DNA of 64,000 bases from Membranipora membranacea (GCA_914767715.1 OU612071.1:3844001-3908000), one strand, 5' to 3'; positions 46,801-59,272 are shown, counted from the stretch's first letter. Translations and numbers: made by a program. Notes: a model not told the origin generated them from the letters alone.

Positions 46801-49800
46801 TGCTCAGGCTCTAACACTAAGGGTGAATGGGACACCCTGGTTTCAGAGAGGTTGGTGTTTTGCTACTATCTCTGGGTATTGGGTCTGCAAAACCGCAAAA
46901 CAGTGCTCAGTCAGTTGGAACAGGGGGTCAAAGCTTCCTGGTTAGAGTTGACGGCAATCAGTCATTGTTTGAGGGGTTGAATGTGAAGTGGCTTTCACTC
47001 CACACCTGTGGTAAGACTGCCAGCCTACCTGAGCAGAGCACGACTTTGGATAGAACACGTAGTCTTAGTTTCAGTTAACTGATTTTCCGGTCTCCATTTT
47101 TTGGAATTGCATGCAATGAAAGCATGTTTAAACTCAATAACGCCCCTCCAACATTCAACAATGCCAATATTATTTCCCTACGGAAAGCAATTCTAAAGTT
47201 CAGGCCTTGCGTTCTACATTTACTTCTGTGTACATGCGCTCTACTCATTCTCCTATTTTCCAGTAATTCTCCACAGCAGAGCCTAGCTGAACTTTTACCA
47301 CTGAGTTTTTGTTGTTCTTATTCAGCCATGTGAACTGAGGAATTTATAATCCGCACAAAATCAATTATTATGAAAATGCTGCTGCTTTAAATAATTCATT
47401 AAGCATCATTGAAAACTTATGCATTGGTTGATTACGTAAAGTAAATATGAGTATTAATTCTAGAGAACAATAGTTGGCTCTGCAACTTGAATGTTTCAAG
47501 GAAAGCTTGTATAGGTAAAATACAGCATGGTTAAGTGGTTTTCACAAATTTTCATAATGTCATAATATACCTTTTCTTTTTAGCAACCTCTAAAATTTCC
47601 TGCTCACCAAACTCAAGCAACTACTTCAATGTAAAACGATTGAGTCCGTATTTAATTTTCGTATTTACGTAAGAAAGGTGTATAATTTACAAGATGAACA
47701 ATGAATTGTTGCGTACCTTGTGCTCCTCTCCAATCATTGCAGTCTATTTCATTACTCCTCATCATTTTTTTTATATAGGTTGATCCTATTTCATTCTGCT
47801 GATTGATACTATTTCCCCTTTTTATCTGCAGGTTGATACAGAGTTTTTGCAGACGATGTGTCAGAGACTGTTTGCTAACCAGCTGAGACAGAGTGTATCA
47901 GGTAGTGTAGATCTGAAGAGACCTGGTACTGCTGGTAACATGCTCAGACAATCTATCGCTGTCAATAAGGTGAGAGTCAAGGTCAAACTGACTATGAAAT
48001 TACACTAATTACTTCTCTGCCCACTGACATCGAGACTACACTATTAACATGAGTATCTCTGATTGTTAGAGTCAATTTAGTATGAGTACCTAACATGCTC
48101 ACTCCTAATTAATAAAATTGAACATGAGTCGTTACACCAAATTCCTTGTCATGGTACTCATACTAAATTAATAAATTCACTCTTTATCTTCGATCAGAGA
48201 TATGCATGCGATAGTATATCACATCATCAGTTTGCTGTCTCTGGCCAGGTTGCTGGTAGGTTCAATCCATTATCAACTTCAACCAAGCGAACAATCGGGA
48301 TGTAGTTTTCAATTGAATACTGCTATCAGCAACCTGGCCAGAAATTCATCACTTCTAGTCAGGTTTAGCATCTTCAGCCAGACTTGACTCAAGTATTGCG
48401 CAACCCAGCAGGATATGTGATCGCACAGAGCAGCTTATCTTGTCAATATTCCTCAGACACTAGTAGTTGTTAAACTTTGCCCCCCTGCCTATTACCAAAG
48501 ACTAGCAAGATGAGACTCTTTGGAGTGGTTTGGACATGTAAAATTTTAGTCAGCAATGTAAAACATAAGATTCTGGGGACAGTATCAGTACAACAGCTGA
48601 GAATCTTACTCTTACTCGTTGCAGGTAAATGAGTCAGCGTCAGATTACCTGCAGGTGAGCGAGTTGGACTATGATAAGATTAAGTATGTGATGACTGATG
48701 GAGATTACGAACAGAGGTCTCTGTTACTGCAGGCTCTCAGATGGGTGGGTATTAGATCAACATTTGGTTGCATGTGCCCGTATTATGAGTTAGTCATGTC
48801 CTACGTGGGGGAACAACTCTTAAATAGTGCATTCAGTCCGTTTGGCCCCATTCTCCTGCATACTTAGTTAGGCGGCTTACTCATTGGAAAGGGGAGCAAC
48901 TCTGAAATTCCAGCGCATTGGGTCAAACTTGTCAAATCGTATTAATAAACACATACGTATCAATTGTCACTAGAGGATTTAATTTACATTTTTCAGAATT
49001 TTTAAATGGCAAATCATTATTCTTGTTTAAAACTTTCTCATAGCGAATTTATGATTCTGTGTTCCCTTTGATGGCATGTATGATGATATACGTTCTGTGA
49101 TTACAGAGATTGACCCGCGCGTCTGCCGGTGAGAGAGATCAGGTTCTATCAGCCTATATCAGGCATGATCTACTCGGATGTAGTCAGTCTGGAGTTCATC
49201 GGGTAAGTCTATAAAATATTACTGTCATATAATGTGCGTTTATTAATTTTACAACTAATATCATGGACTTCAGGATAAAACAGGGCCATATAAGGTAAGC
49301 AAACCTTAATCAGCTAAGCAAACAGCTGAAAGTAGCCAGGATGGCACAAAGGTGCAACATTTAGCACTTGATATTCACTGCCAGGTGTTTGGTGCTGCAG
49401 GAGTCCCACTGGGGGAGCTTTCAAGTTTGATTGTTCCATCCCTCAGCACCATGGGACATGCAGACATAAATATGACACTGGTCAGGGGAATTCTCCTTTT
49501 AATGATCCTGAGTTTATCTGGTCATTGACCCTACTCCTTAGTGCAAATACATTTACACTAATGGAGATTATATATAATTCTGACTTGATTTTGATATGAT
49601 GAACATCTTAATATTTGTGGTCTCATGTCGTTAAAGATTTTCGGTACATAGACTCATGTGCAAATGAAACTATGGGGATATTTGCATTTTCATGTTATTA
49701 CTTTGCCATGTGATGGTTCTTTATTTACTCTTGTTGTTACAGCGAGGTATGATGGCTCTGTTTAAATGTGAAGATGAAGTAGTCAGACAGTATACAGCTC

Positions 49801-52800
49801 GACTCTTCAATGCATTCGCAAGTCTGTCTAAAGGTAAGAGTACAATCTCAATACAGGGAAGAGATGAAACTGGTATCAGAGATAAGGGCTGGGCATGTTT
49901 CACACTCAGACATTTTTCAGGACATGTGTACTGTAGCAGGTTAATTTGTTTATTACTGACAATAGAGGAGTAAGATCCGAGGGGAGGACGTAAGGATTGC
50001 ATATTGAAAATCTTTTGCATTAAATTTTTGGACTGGAACTTTCAAGTATCATTGTGTTAGCCAACGTAGAATTTTAACATTACACATAAGGGATTGTATT
50101 GACTCCATTAATGGTTAACTACAGTGTTATTAAATGTGTGGGATAATTAAGTTTGACTTGGTGATGATGACCTGTTGTGTCTCATGCCTTGAGGTTTTGT
50201 TTATCTGATGCTGAAATGAGTGAGTTTGGGTTTGTCTTCTCTCTGATTCATCGGTCCTTTTGGTGAGACAACTCCAATTTAGAGGGGCAATTACTGTCAT
50301 TACTTGTCTTTGTTGTTCTCATTCTCATCAATTTGTTTACAGGTCGTACATACCTATCTCACAACGAGGAGCTTCTGAGGGCCTTAGTGGAGAATTTACG
50401 CGCTGAGGACAGGGATACAATCACCCGGGAGAATGTGCTCGGAGCTCTGCAGAAACTTAGTCTAAGGTATGGTCGGTTATAATTGGTTTCACTGTGCTGA
50501 TCAGTGTTCACTACCTATAGCTTGCAGTAGTGGCATCAAAGCTACAAAATACCAAAGTTGGGTAGGCTAGTAGGCACAAACTTTAGTTTTTGACTCCTTA
50601 TATCTTGTGAAATGTACTGCTTCCATCCATGTCATACAATGTTGACTTTTTACTCTTTTATGATAATTGTTGTGTTGGGGAACTAATGCGCAGATTCCTG
50701 TGTAATGAGCTTTCCCTTTAGGGTTGATGTGATTTCCACGACTATGATTTCTCGATAATTCAATGACAAATTATGTTGTGGTTACTTTAGGAGACAGTTA
50801 CAGACATCAATGATAGATGAGGGGATTATAGAATGGTTAATAAGATTACTGAAGGATAATGATGACCTCTCAGATTATAACCTTGAGTACGCTGTGGCTC
50901 TCACTATGAACCTCTGTCTCAGAAACGCTGGTAGGATGTTATATGATTGTGATTATGTACTTTCACTGTATCTACATGTCTATGACTGTATATGTATGAT
51001 TGTACCTCTATGGCTGCGCATCTATGTCTCTATGGCTACACATCTATGTCTCAATGTTATGGACTATGCATTTCTACTTTACTCCATTTTTGTATGCAGT
51101 GTATGATAGAAGAATGAATGAGCAACCCAACTAGAACAGTGAGAATGATTAGGTCATATCAGGTCCTGTCACATACCCTATACTTGATGGGATGACGACC
51201 TGAGACAAATGTCCGATTCGTCTACCTATTTCGTTAAATCTCTTGTTTCATGGTATTTACTTCACTTATCAAGTTGCGCCATGATCCGTATTGTTGTTTT
51301 CTTGAAGGTAAGATGCGTTGCGCTCGTGAGCCGAAGCTTGTTTTGGAGGTACTTTGTGATCTCCTCGGACACGAGAACACAGAGATCCGACCGTATGTGA
51401 ATGGTGCACTGTACAGTATACTCGGTATACCTTCTATCAGAGAGAAAGCTAAATCTATGGTAAGGGAGATAACAACAAATTTACTAAAATCAATAAGGGA
51501 AGTTAGCTCTCACTTTCTGCATGATGATGTCACTATCAACAGGATGTGCAATACAAGAAACAAGCACATAGTGACATCATTATGCATTGAATGTGGGTTA
51601 CCTTCCCTTATGGGAGGCACTTTTTCTACAATCAATAATTCACGCCAAGTAGAGCATTGAAATTTGTTATTTGAATCTGACATAACTTTTGTCATAAGTA
51701 ACTGCCGGACTATAACATGCATTGGTCTTTGTTGGGTAGTCTTAATATACCAATAAAATTAAATACCTATTTAAATCAAAAAGTATTATACTATATGCTG
51801 GTTCCAAGATATCATTGTTCAAAGCTCTATCTTGTAACTTTGATCTGATTACAGGGTATGGAGGACATCCTGAGGTGCTTCATCAAAGATGGCCAGCCAG
51901 ATATGAACAGACAGATCGAGTTCATCGTCAAACAACTCAACTCATGTAAGTCGATATTTAAGTTGTTGACTCAGTCAGTCATCAGGTCAATCTTAAGTCT
52001 CATGACTTGAGTCACTTGATCTTGGTGACATGAGTTCAGTCTGTGAACATAGTTCTTTCTGATATGATAAGTCAATAGATGGGGGTCTTTCAATTATAAA
52101 CAGCCAAAATCGCAATCTGATCGCTCACTCAGTTCGTGAGTGATTCCTGCTAGGGTCTAGCTCAGAAATCGCTCACTTTACTGAACTATATACATTTGAG
52201 AGGCTGAATTTAAGCGATTTTGTCTGATTGAAAGACCAAGTGAGTAATAATTTTGAGCAATGCGTTAGTGATGATTTGCTTTAGTAAACCATTGCTCATT
52301 CTAATTGAAATTGAAAATGATGAGTCAATTAATGAGGGTATCAAAGCTTTACTCAAATGACCTCTGAGACTTAGTTGTTAATCTCAAGTCGCGCTCTATA
52401 AGATGTCAACTTCATTCTTTGAAAATTATCAGCTAGCATTCAGAAGCTGACCAACCTAAGAAAGCAGCAAACGCGATAACATGAGAAGTTTTTCTCTCTA
52501 TTTTAAGAGTTGTCTCCTTTCAAAACGAAGTTGTCAGATCATTTTCAACTTATTCAGTCCCCGTATTGAATGATAATATTATGATTTTGGAGTGAATTAT
52601 GAGGAAACTAACTGTAGAGAAATTCTAAGCCAGAGAAAAAACTTCATGAACGCTTCGGAGTTTTATTTTTTGTCCCTATTCTCATCTACCTATCGATGTT
52701 GTATTTATGCTTATCTGAGTGATGAATGTTGTAACTTACATTATTTCAGTCGATTCTCCTCCAGGTATTCATGTTTATATATCATTTAATGTATTATTTA

Positions 52801-55800
52801 TATATTTATTTTATGTGTCCACTGTATTCACTGATCAAGCCATGTGGTACATCAAGTAGTCACTGGCACATGTACTTCTATACAATTAGTTATATATTAT
52901 ATGTTCCACACCTGTCTGTTGGCAGCTAAATTATGATTTTTCAATTAAAATGAACACATCCTAGCCTCAAGCAATCCAACCCTATGCACTAAAGTAGTTA
53001 CAGCAAGACCAATCTCACTAGAGAAGTTAGAATAACACAAACATGGAGATAGGAAAGGAACCTTTTCATCCAGATATTAAAGTGATCAAAGAAAATGAAA
53101 ACCGTGGTCTCTATGTGGTATGCCACAGAATAAAAGCTTAACGTGATTTCTGATTGTTGATACGGTTATCTAGAATTCAAACCTGTAATTTGATTGGCTA
53201 ATAAGCTTACTTTGAATCCTAACCTGTTATATGATTGGTTACTATGAGCTTCGACCTGTAATATGATTGGTTGATTATAGCTGATAACACAGCAGACGAC
53301 TTATCAGACGATGAAGATGATGATGATGATGATGAAGATCAGGATGCTATGGAAGCTGATCTGGATAAGTCTGAGGCCCTCAGACCTGAACAGGGCAGAT
53401 TACAGGGAGATAGGCTACTTATCACTCTGTACACTAATGATAAGAAGAACAGGGTGAGGAACTCGGGCTATATATGTTAATATTGACTGGGGTTTTATTG
53501 GTCTATATCCCCAGAAAACAATAATTTTTTAATGTCTATTGCAAGCTATAAAATGGATCCGGTGAATATTATTTTTTAAGTGTTTATTGTTAACGGTAGC
53601 TTTTCAATACCATGATCAAACATATGTGCTGAAATATCAGTGTTTAATGGGTATTCTGTGCAGTACAGATGAGATATTTTTTAGTAATTAGCACTTACAT
53701 TCACCTACATAATACATCATGTACAATGTTCGAGTCTGTCTATTCGTAGATTCCTCAGGTTAGAGGAGGTATAATAGTCAGATCGCCCTTCATAATGGCA
53801 GTCAGTTGCCACTCATTACATAAACAATGGCCTCACCATTTTGCACTTGTAGAATATTAACAATTCCTTGTCATGTTTGTACTTTTTCTCTGTTGACAGT
53901 TGAAGAGACTGCAGCAGTCCGAGGCTCCGTTTAATCGTCCTGTCACGCCGAGTCAGATGAGACCCATATCACATAGTATCGCTCCCAGGTTAGTTAATGA
54001 CTCAGCATACACCTCATTACGTTAACCTGAATGTATTCTAGACTCTGGAGTGCTGCTTGTTGTTGCTGGTTGATTGACCTTGTGGAAAGGCTGTATGTTA
54101 CGCATGCTACTGCATGTTATTATATAGAATCTTCCAAAAATTCATCGCATTGACTAACTCCCAATTTCAATCACATCATGGAGAGCAGAGTATAGGTTGT
54201 TACAGTCTGCTTGTGTATGTACCTGCACGTCCCCATCTCTCATAGGTGGCAATAGCATGTGAAGATCTGCTCATTGTAAAATATAGGGAGCAGTATTGGG
54301 CAAATGATTATTTTATAAATGGGATAACACTCCTAATCACTGATATACATGAATTCATATCAATGCTCCTAATCAACATTTTTGCAATTGGCTAAACCAC
54401 TAGATAATGTTCCGATTCAAATAACTACATTAACTGGAGGTATTGTATCATAATGTTCTAGCTCCTTGCCATCAACAAGCATTTCCCCTTTTCCACAGTC
54501 TCAAAAGCTGCAGTGAGGAGGAACTTAAATTTCCAGATGCTGAAATAAACATTAAAAAATACTGTAAAAAAAAATAAAAAGGGTAAGCAAAATTTGCTGC
54601 CTGTTTATATTTTTCTTGTTCTCGGATTCTTGACAACGATGATATTGGTGTTATAATGTTTACAGCTAACAAATAACACTACGTCGTTCTTATTTATGAT
54701 AGCTTTAGCTTGAGTACCTCAGCTGTTTTGTTAAGAATGGTAAGAGTGTTCAACTCTGCTACCATTTCATACAAGCGACTAGGGTACACAGGTTAAGGAG
54801 ACTGCCCCAAGATGGCTTTTATAACTCTCACAACTGTTTACCTGTTATTAAATACTCTTTGATTAAATTTTAGCCCTAGGCTCCGTCAATCTAAGATAGG
54901 TTGGGCGGACGAAGACGACCCCGCCGATAATGTAAATCTGCAGATTGCTGTGTAAATACTTCATTATTATAATCAAAGTTTATACATTCCGTTTTATGGT
55001 TTCTTAATTGTTAGAAACTTATTGTTATTCTCTCTGTCGGGCTATCTTTTACTCAGTTTGACCTTGACCTTAATATAACCTTGCACTTTGACGCCACATT
55101 CCCTTATAAGTAGATATAAACCACCACACAAAACTAACAACTACATTAGGGACTCGGCCTGTGATCAGTTGGTTCAGCAATTTAGCTTCATTACCCCTGC
55201 TAAATATTACTGTTGACCTGAGATCCCTGGGACTTAAAGATGTGGATCAACTTTATTCTTTTCATTCCCTATAAATTCAGTGCTTCTATGCTTAGCTTAT
55301 CTAATGTAAATTCTACAGCTTTTGATTACACAGAATATTATTGAAAGAAGAAAAAATTTGTAATACTTTTTATTCTACGATTAACTAAGGTTCTTAGTGA
55401 GTTTAGTCATATGTAAACGATAGCTTTTGTAATTCAACCAGAACATGATCTTAGTCTATAACTTTGATCCTTGGCACAATAACCTTCTCTCCAGTTTGAC
55501 CTTACTGACCTTGACCCTACTGACCTTGACCTTTTATTACAGCCCTCTGCTTGCTGCTGTTGCTGAGAGGCCACCTACAGGTAATAGTTACAGTAAGTCA
55601 GGCAGACCACGTACAGGAGAGAACAGCAGGAGTTCTATGAATAGACCGAGCAGTGGAGGAGGAGGCAGACCGCACAGCGGTAGATCAGCTCATAGCAACG
55701 GGTATGTTAGTTTGTGTTAACTCTATTGAACCGATCAATGCTTTTGTCCACATCATGAGAAATATCGTACAATGAATGTTACGCTGTGGAACAGTTACAA

Positions 55801-58800
55801 AATTGACATGTCGAACCGTTAATGATGAATTGCTCAACTAAATGGAATGTTTTTTGTTCTTGCAGTTGTCATCGGTTTGCAATCATATGCACCACAAGCC
55901 ATCTTAGCAAGAGAATAAAAAGTAAATGCGACTTTGAAGACACATTTAACAATATCGTGCTCTAGCAGAGTCACTTTCAAAATATGGCTCCAGAAAGGAC
56001 AATAATGTCAGCTTGTAAATTTTGTGCTACTGATACTGGTCTTATTACAGAGTGCAGTGGAGTATTTCTCTTGTATATCTCAGCATTTGCAGATCAAAAT
56101 TACATGTTATTTTAAATATTATTTTGATATTTACATATGTTGTTTTTGCAGATCTAGAATGAGTCATCACTCCGGGAGTTCTGGTAGAAGAGACAGTCTT
56201 ACTCACTCACAGAGTCCCAGTCCTACCTCCCATACAAACGGTGAGTCTGATTAACTTACTGCTCATTCCACTCTACAATCATAGGTTATACAATATCTAA
56301 TATCTATTGATAGAACAAAAGTTAATATCTGGCCATATCTGTAGGTTCTTCAGAAGGAGCCACCCAAAGTTGATTTCCAAAACATTCAGTTGATACGCAT
56401 TGGATATTTAGATTTCGTGACTCTGAAGCGCAATCACTTGGTCACTTATTCTCTGGCCATGTTTCAGTCAGCCCTCAATCAGTAATGCTAGCAGCTTTTG
56501 CTCTTTGGCCACATATCTCCCTCACCACAGCCTATAACAGTTTGATTTTCCTTTAGAGACTGATGAAATGTAAGATTATTTCCATGCTGTAATTATCCAT
56601 CATCTGTATTGCTGAAGATCAGAAGACTGTGTGAGATCAAACTTTTCTCTAGATTATTTTCACACTCCATTATGTTTATAGGAGGGATGTCTGAGAGGCC
56701 GCACACTCGATCAGGCAGCCGGCCCACATCAGCAAGTGGAGAAGGTGGCAGCAACCTCACCCCTAGGCCCAGGAGCGGAAGTAAGAGTCGAAAAACCCCT
56801 ACAGCCTCACCCTCCGGCTTAAAACCGTAAGTAGGCATTCTGGTGTACATATCGTTTTGGTGCAATATTTTTGTTTATAGAGGAGTTGTCTGCTTATTTT
56901 GTCAGTGAGGATAACTCCTAATTATATTTGTTTTTCAAGTTTACATTACGCACTAGAAAAGTGTCTGAACAACGATAATATGTGCATTTGTACCCATGAT
57001 TCCCATGATTCCCATGATATTATATTTTAAATATTAGATTTATATTACTAAAACTTGGCATTTCTTAATTGAAAGACTCTTCTGTGGGTTTCATCCCTAG
57101 CTTCTTTGTACTCATCAACTTCCCCAAGTATTATTACAATAGATATTGTTTTAAATACCTTACAGGGTCTGATATATGAAGTACTTTACTCTCTAAGTTC
57201 TGTTTGTTTCAGCAAATATGAATACAAGGAAGCTTTCAGTGCTAAGCCCAAGATCCCTCGTACTCCAGATAGCAGAGGGAAGGGTATGCTACCGCCCCAA
57301 CCTACATACAGTGATAGTCTACCTAGCCCGAGGCCCAACTCTGGCTCTAGTGAGAAAGGAAGAAGGTACGCAAGATGACCGCCCCAACCCAACTACCTCA
57401 GTTTAACTGACCCATATTATTGGTAATTTCGTGTGCTGGATTGACACTTAGCGTGGCGGCTTAGGCTTATCACCCATAGATGTATGCTACCGTAGTGATA
57501 GGACAGAAAATGTCACATTTATAAGCGTTTTGAGTCTCTTCGAAGAAGTCTAAGACTTTCAATAATAGTATGCTTTAGTTGTGTTAGGCAAAAAAGGTGG
57601 CTGTGTGACTATGCTAAGGCAAAAACAGATACATAGATGGAAGGACTTAGTGCTGTTTGGGATGTCCTAGAGGTCTACATTACTAGCACTTGAGTGAGGG
57701 CAAGTGTGACCAATATGTGGCCTTATATGAATTATTATGTAAGAATATCTGATTTGCCTACTCTGAGTATGACCTTTGTGACCAAGTGGCAGCACACAGC
57801 CACATTTAAGTTCTGAACCTTCTCATTGTTGTCACGTACACGAATAGTCTGACCTCATAGCTTTAGTAAGATGTGGCCTGCTATAGGACTCCTAGGCAAA
57901 GATATAGTAGAATGTATGTCCTTTGGTAGAAATAGGGAATACATTGCCTTAGTTTGCAATGTTGGCTTTAAAAGTATCAGTATCAGTAATTAGCCTGTTG
58001 TAACACCATCAATTCTGCCCACTATCAACTCTGCCCACTATCAACTCTGCCCACTATCAACTCTGCCCACTATCAACTCTGCCCACCATAAACACTGCCC
58101 AACATCAACACTGCCCACCATCAACTCTGACCTCCATCAAGTCTGGCGAATGAATCTAAGGACCTGTTCTTATTTCGTCTGCACTACTTGATATTATACT
58201 CCGTCAAGAGTTAACCAGGGGAAGGCAATTTCTTTTTTATTCATGATCTGTACTACTCACCCTTGTTACATTTATTATTTGTCAATCTTGAATAATCTCG
58301 GCATTGAATAAGAGTGATGACAATGATTGATGGTCAAAATTAACTAAGCAATGCCAAGATTAAAATTATTTTCCCATGTAGTTCAGAATTTCTGCATTTC
58401 TGAATATCTCCATTGTTGATCATAGTCCCAAAAAAAAAGCTTGCAGGTAAAAAGTCAAATGAATTATTTTAGCAAATTGTGAGCAGATAACTCCAAATTT
58501 ATACAGCTCATTGTTTTTTATATGAGTTTCAATCCACATGAAAAGTATATAAAAGTGGTTCAATAATGTGAGTGGCACTTAGGTGAGTTGGGGGAGTCTA
58601 TTTTACACACCCATGCAGAAAACTTCATTCAGTCAAATGAATTTAAGCTCTATATATACCACTTTCCCATCCCCCTATCAATCCTTGACCCACTATAGTT
58701 ATGACTTGTTGTAGGATCTTTAGAAATATGAAAACAAGGTTCAATTCATTATCCTTATTCAATTATATTTATCTATTCACTGGATATGTTTTCATTTCAT

Positions 58801-59272
58801 TCAAACTTCTTCTTCACCAGTTCTCTCGACGTTGGGCTATCTTTTCTTGTTGGGTTTTACTTTTGTAAAAACTTGCTAGCGCTTTTTAATTTGGTTTCGA
58901 CAAGTCCTTCTCGGTCATTTGGGCAGCAAATTTTTTTAAGTTTTGATTTTTATTTGGAGATAAAGATGATTCATTTTTTTATCTATGTCCACACATATTT
59001 AGTCACATACTATATCCTAGGAAACTTAGCCATTAAAATATTGATATGGAAGTTTTATTTAGACACCGACTTTGCGATATTTATCACAATGTAGAAGGCG
59101 TAGCTTCTTCGAATCATAGATTGAGATCGGCCACTACTATTGCTGTTTACAGTGGACAGCAATGTTGTGTTAAATTTTTGATGGTTTGCTGTGATACGAT
59201 AGTACACAATGTGTCACAAACCATATTCACCTGCTTGCCTTAACTTTGAATTCTTTTTCTTACAGAAACTAA
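40886..59272 (+). CDS. ARMC9: ARMC9 (LisH and armadillo-type repeat ciliary protein), complete
   Basis: ARMC9 is a ciliary basal-body/tip protein, and human mutations cause Joubert syndrome. Exons: 40886-40978, 43031-43156, 43555-43737, 44184-44342, 44699-44813, 45440-45606, 47832-47969, 48625-48744, 49107-49202, 49743-49833, 50343-50466, 50791-50930, 51308-51459, 51855-51945, 53281-53453, 53900-53988, 54874-54951, 55543-55701, 56152-56240, 56682-56826, 57213-57365 and 59266-59272. The sum is 895 codons (human about 818). Landmarks: a LisH-like start ([12 protein letters not shown]); LETKG...[32 protein letters not shown]; the armadillo region ([62 protein letters not shown]); an acidic run after residue 600; then a Ser/Arg/Pro/Gly-rich tail. 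The last junction is uncertain: reading through 57365 would end the protein after three more codons. Confidence 0.95.
41045..41161. mobile_element. MITE family B copy
   Basis: GTGCTCGAACTCTACC at the left mirrors GCATAGTTTGAACAC at the right, with GATGGCATTC against GAATGCCGC inside. It lies in ARMC9 intron 1. Confidence 0.65.
42285..42500 (-). mobile_element. Second copy of the tRNA-derived SINE
   Basis: Same orientation and order as 9859-10088: on minus, an A-box remnant near CCCATTGCACC, a loop matching TCTTTCAATCGAGAGGTCC, the GTCAGGGAAAGCGTCCGACC core and a tail with CGTAGACCCGTACTGATACC. The B box is degraded, so it is older than the first copy. It lies in ARMC9 intron 1, antisense to the gene. 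Confidence 0.75.
45173..45354. mobile_element. MITE with ~37 bp TIRs (GTGTGAAGGAATCAGG)
   Basis: AGTGTGAAGGAATCAGG...GGTATCATTC at the left is mirrored by GAATGATACC...CCTGATTCCTTCACACT at the right. TTAA lies at or near both ends, so a TTAA-type insertion is possible. ARMC9 intron 5. Confidence 0.75.
45655..45790. mobile_element. Foldback MITE family A copy 4
   Basis: ATCAAGTTTAATCCAATTGC, then CATTCAGAGTTGCTCCCTTC, mirrored inside by GATCGGGAGCAACTGTGAAT. An internal TTTGCCTGC triplication has expanded the loop. It starts about 50 bases after the donor of ARMC9 exon 45440-45606. Confidence 0.7.
48069..48176. mobile_element. MITE-like inverted repeat (AATTTAGTATGAGTACC)
   Basis: CAATTTAGTATGAGTACC is mirrored by GGTACTCATACTAAATT around a ~65 base centre. 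ARMC9 intron 7. Confidence 0.7.
48239..48352. mobile_element. MITE family B-related copy (TCTGGCCAGGTTGCTG)
   Basis: CTCTGGCCAGGTTGCTG at the left is mirrored by CAGCAACCTGGCCAGA at the right. The interior has TCAATCCATTATCAAC and GATGTAGTT, shared with the copy at 41045-41161. ARMC9 intron 7. Confidence 0.7.
48836..48930. mobile_element. Foldback MITE family A copy 5
   Basis: AGTCCGTTTGGCCCCATTC at the left and GCGCATTGGGTCAAACTT at the right are inverted relatives, with GGAAAGGGGAGCAACTCTGA inside. It is shortened and degraded. About 90 bases after the donor of ARMC9 exon 48625-48744. Confidence 0.6.
51494..51610. mobile_element. MITE with 43 bp TIRs (TAAGGGAAG...GATGTCACTAT)
   Basis: The arms at either end of the 117 base element are inverted copies with several mismatches. 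The outer end is TAAGGGAAG and the inner end ATGATGTCACTAT. It lies about 35 bases after the donor of ARMC9 exon 51308-51459. Confidence 0.8.
53179..53282 (+). repeat. Three tandem copies of a 3' splice-site-containing unit
   Basis: ACCTGTAAT.TGATTGG followed by a short A/T stretch and AG-CT occurs at about 53180-53207, 53221-53250 and 53254-53282. The last copy supplies the real acceptor of ARMC9 exon 53281-53453; the two upstream copies end in AAG-CTT and GAG-CTT. Confidence 0.8.
54874..54951 (+). other. 78-nt in-frame cassette exon of ARMC9
   Basis: The acceptor is TTTTAG and the donor is GTAAAT directly after GCT GT. It encodes [20 protein letters not shown] and a further six residues. 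The upstream exon ends with AG, and both this exon and the next one (55543) begin with C CCT, so skipping leaves the frame and the junction Ser-Pro unchanged. If the donor is not used, the next codon is TAA, giving an early end. Confidence 0.65.
56996..57022 (+). repeat. CCCATGATT triplet repeat
   Basis: Three tandem copies of a 9 base unit within an ARMC9 intron. Confidence 0.8.
58013..58140 (+). repeat. Minisatellite, 17-base unit CCACTATCAACTCTGCC
   Basis: About seven to eight copies; the first four or five are almost identical and later ones drift. Last intron of ARMC9. Confidence 0.9.

Noticed and set aside
53281-53480. Acidic open frame as a separate small gene
   Set aside because: It is an ARMC9 exon; phase and content match the family's acidic stretch.
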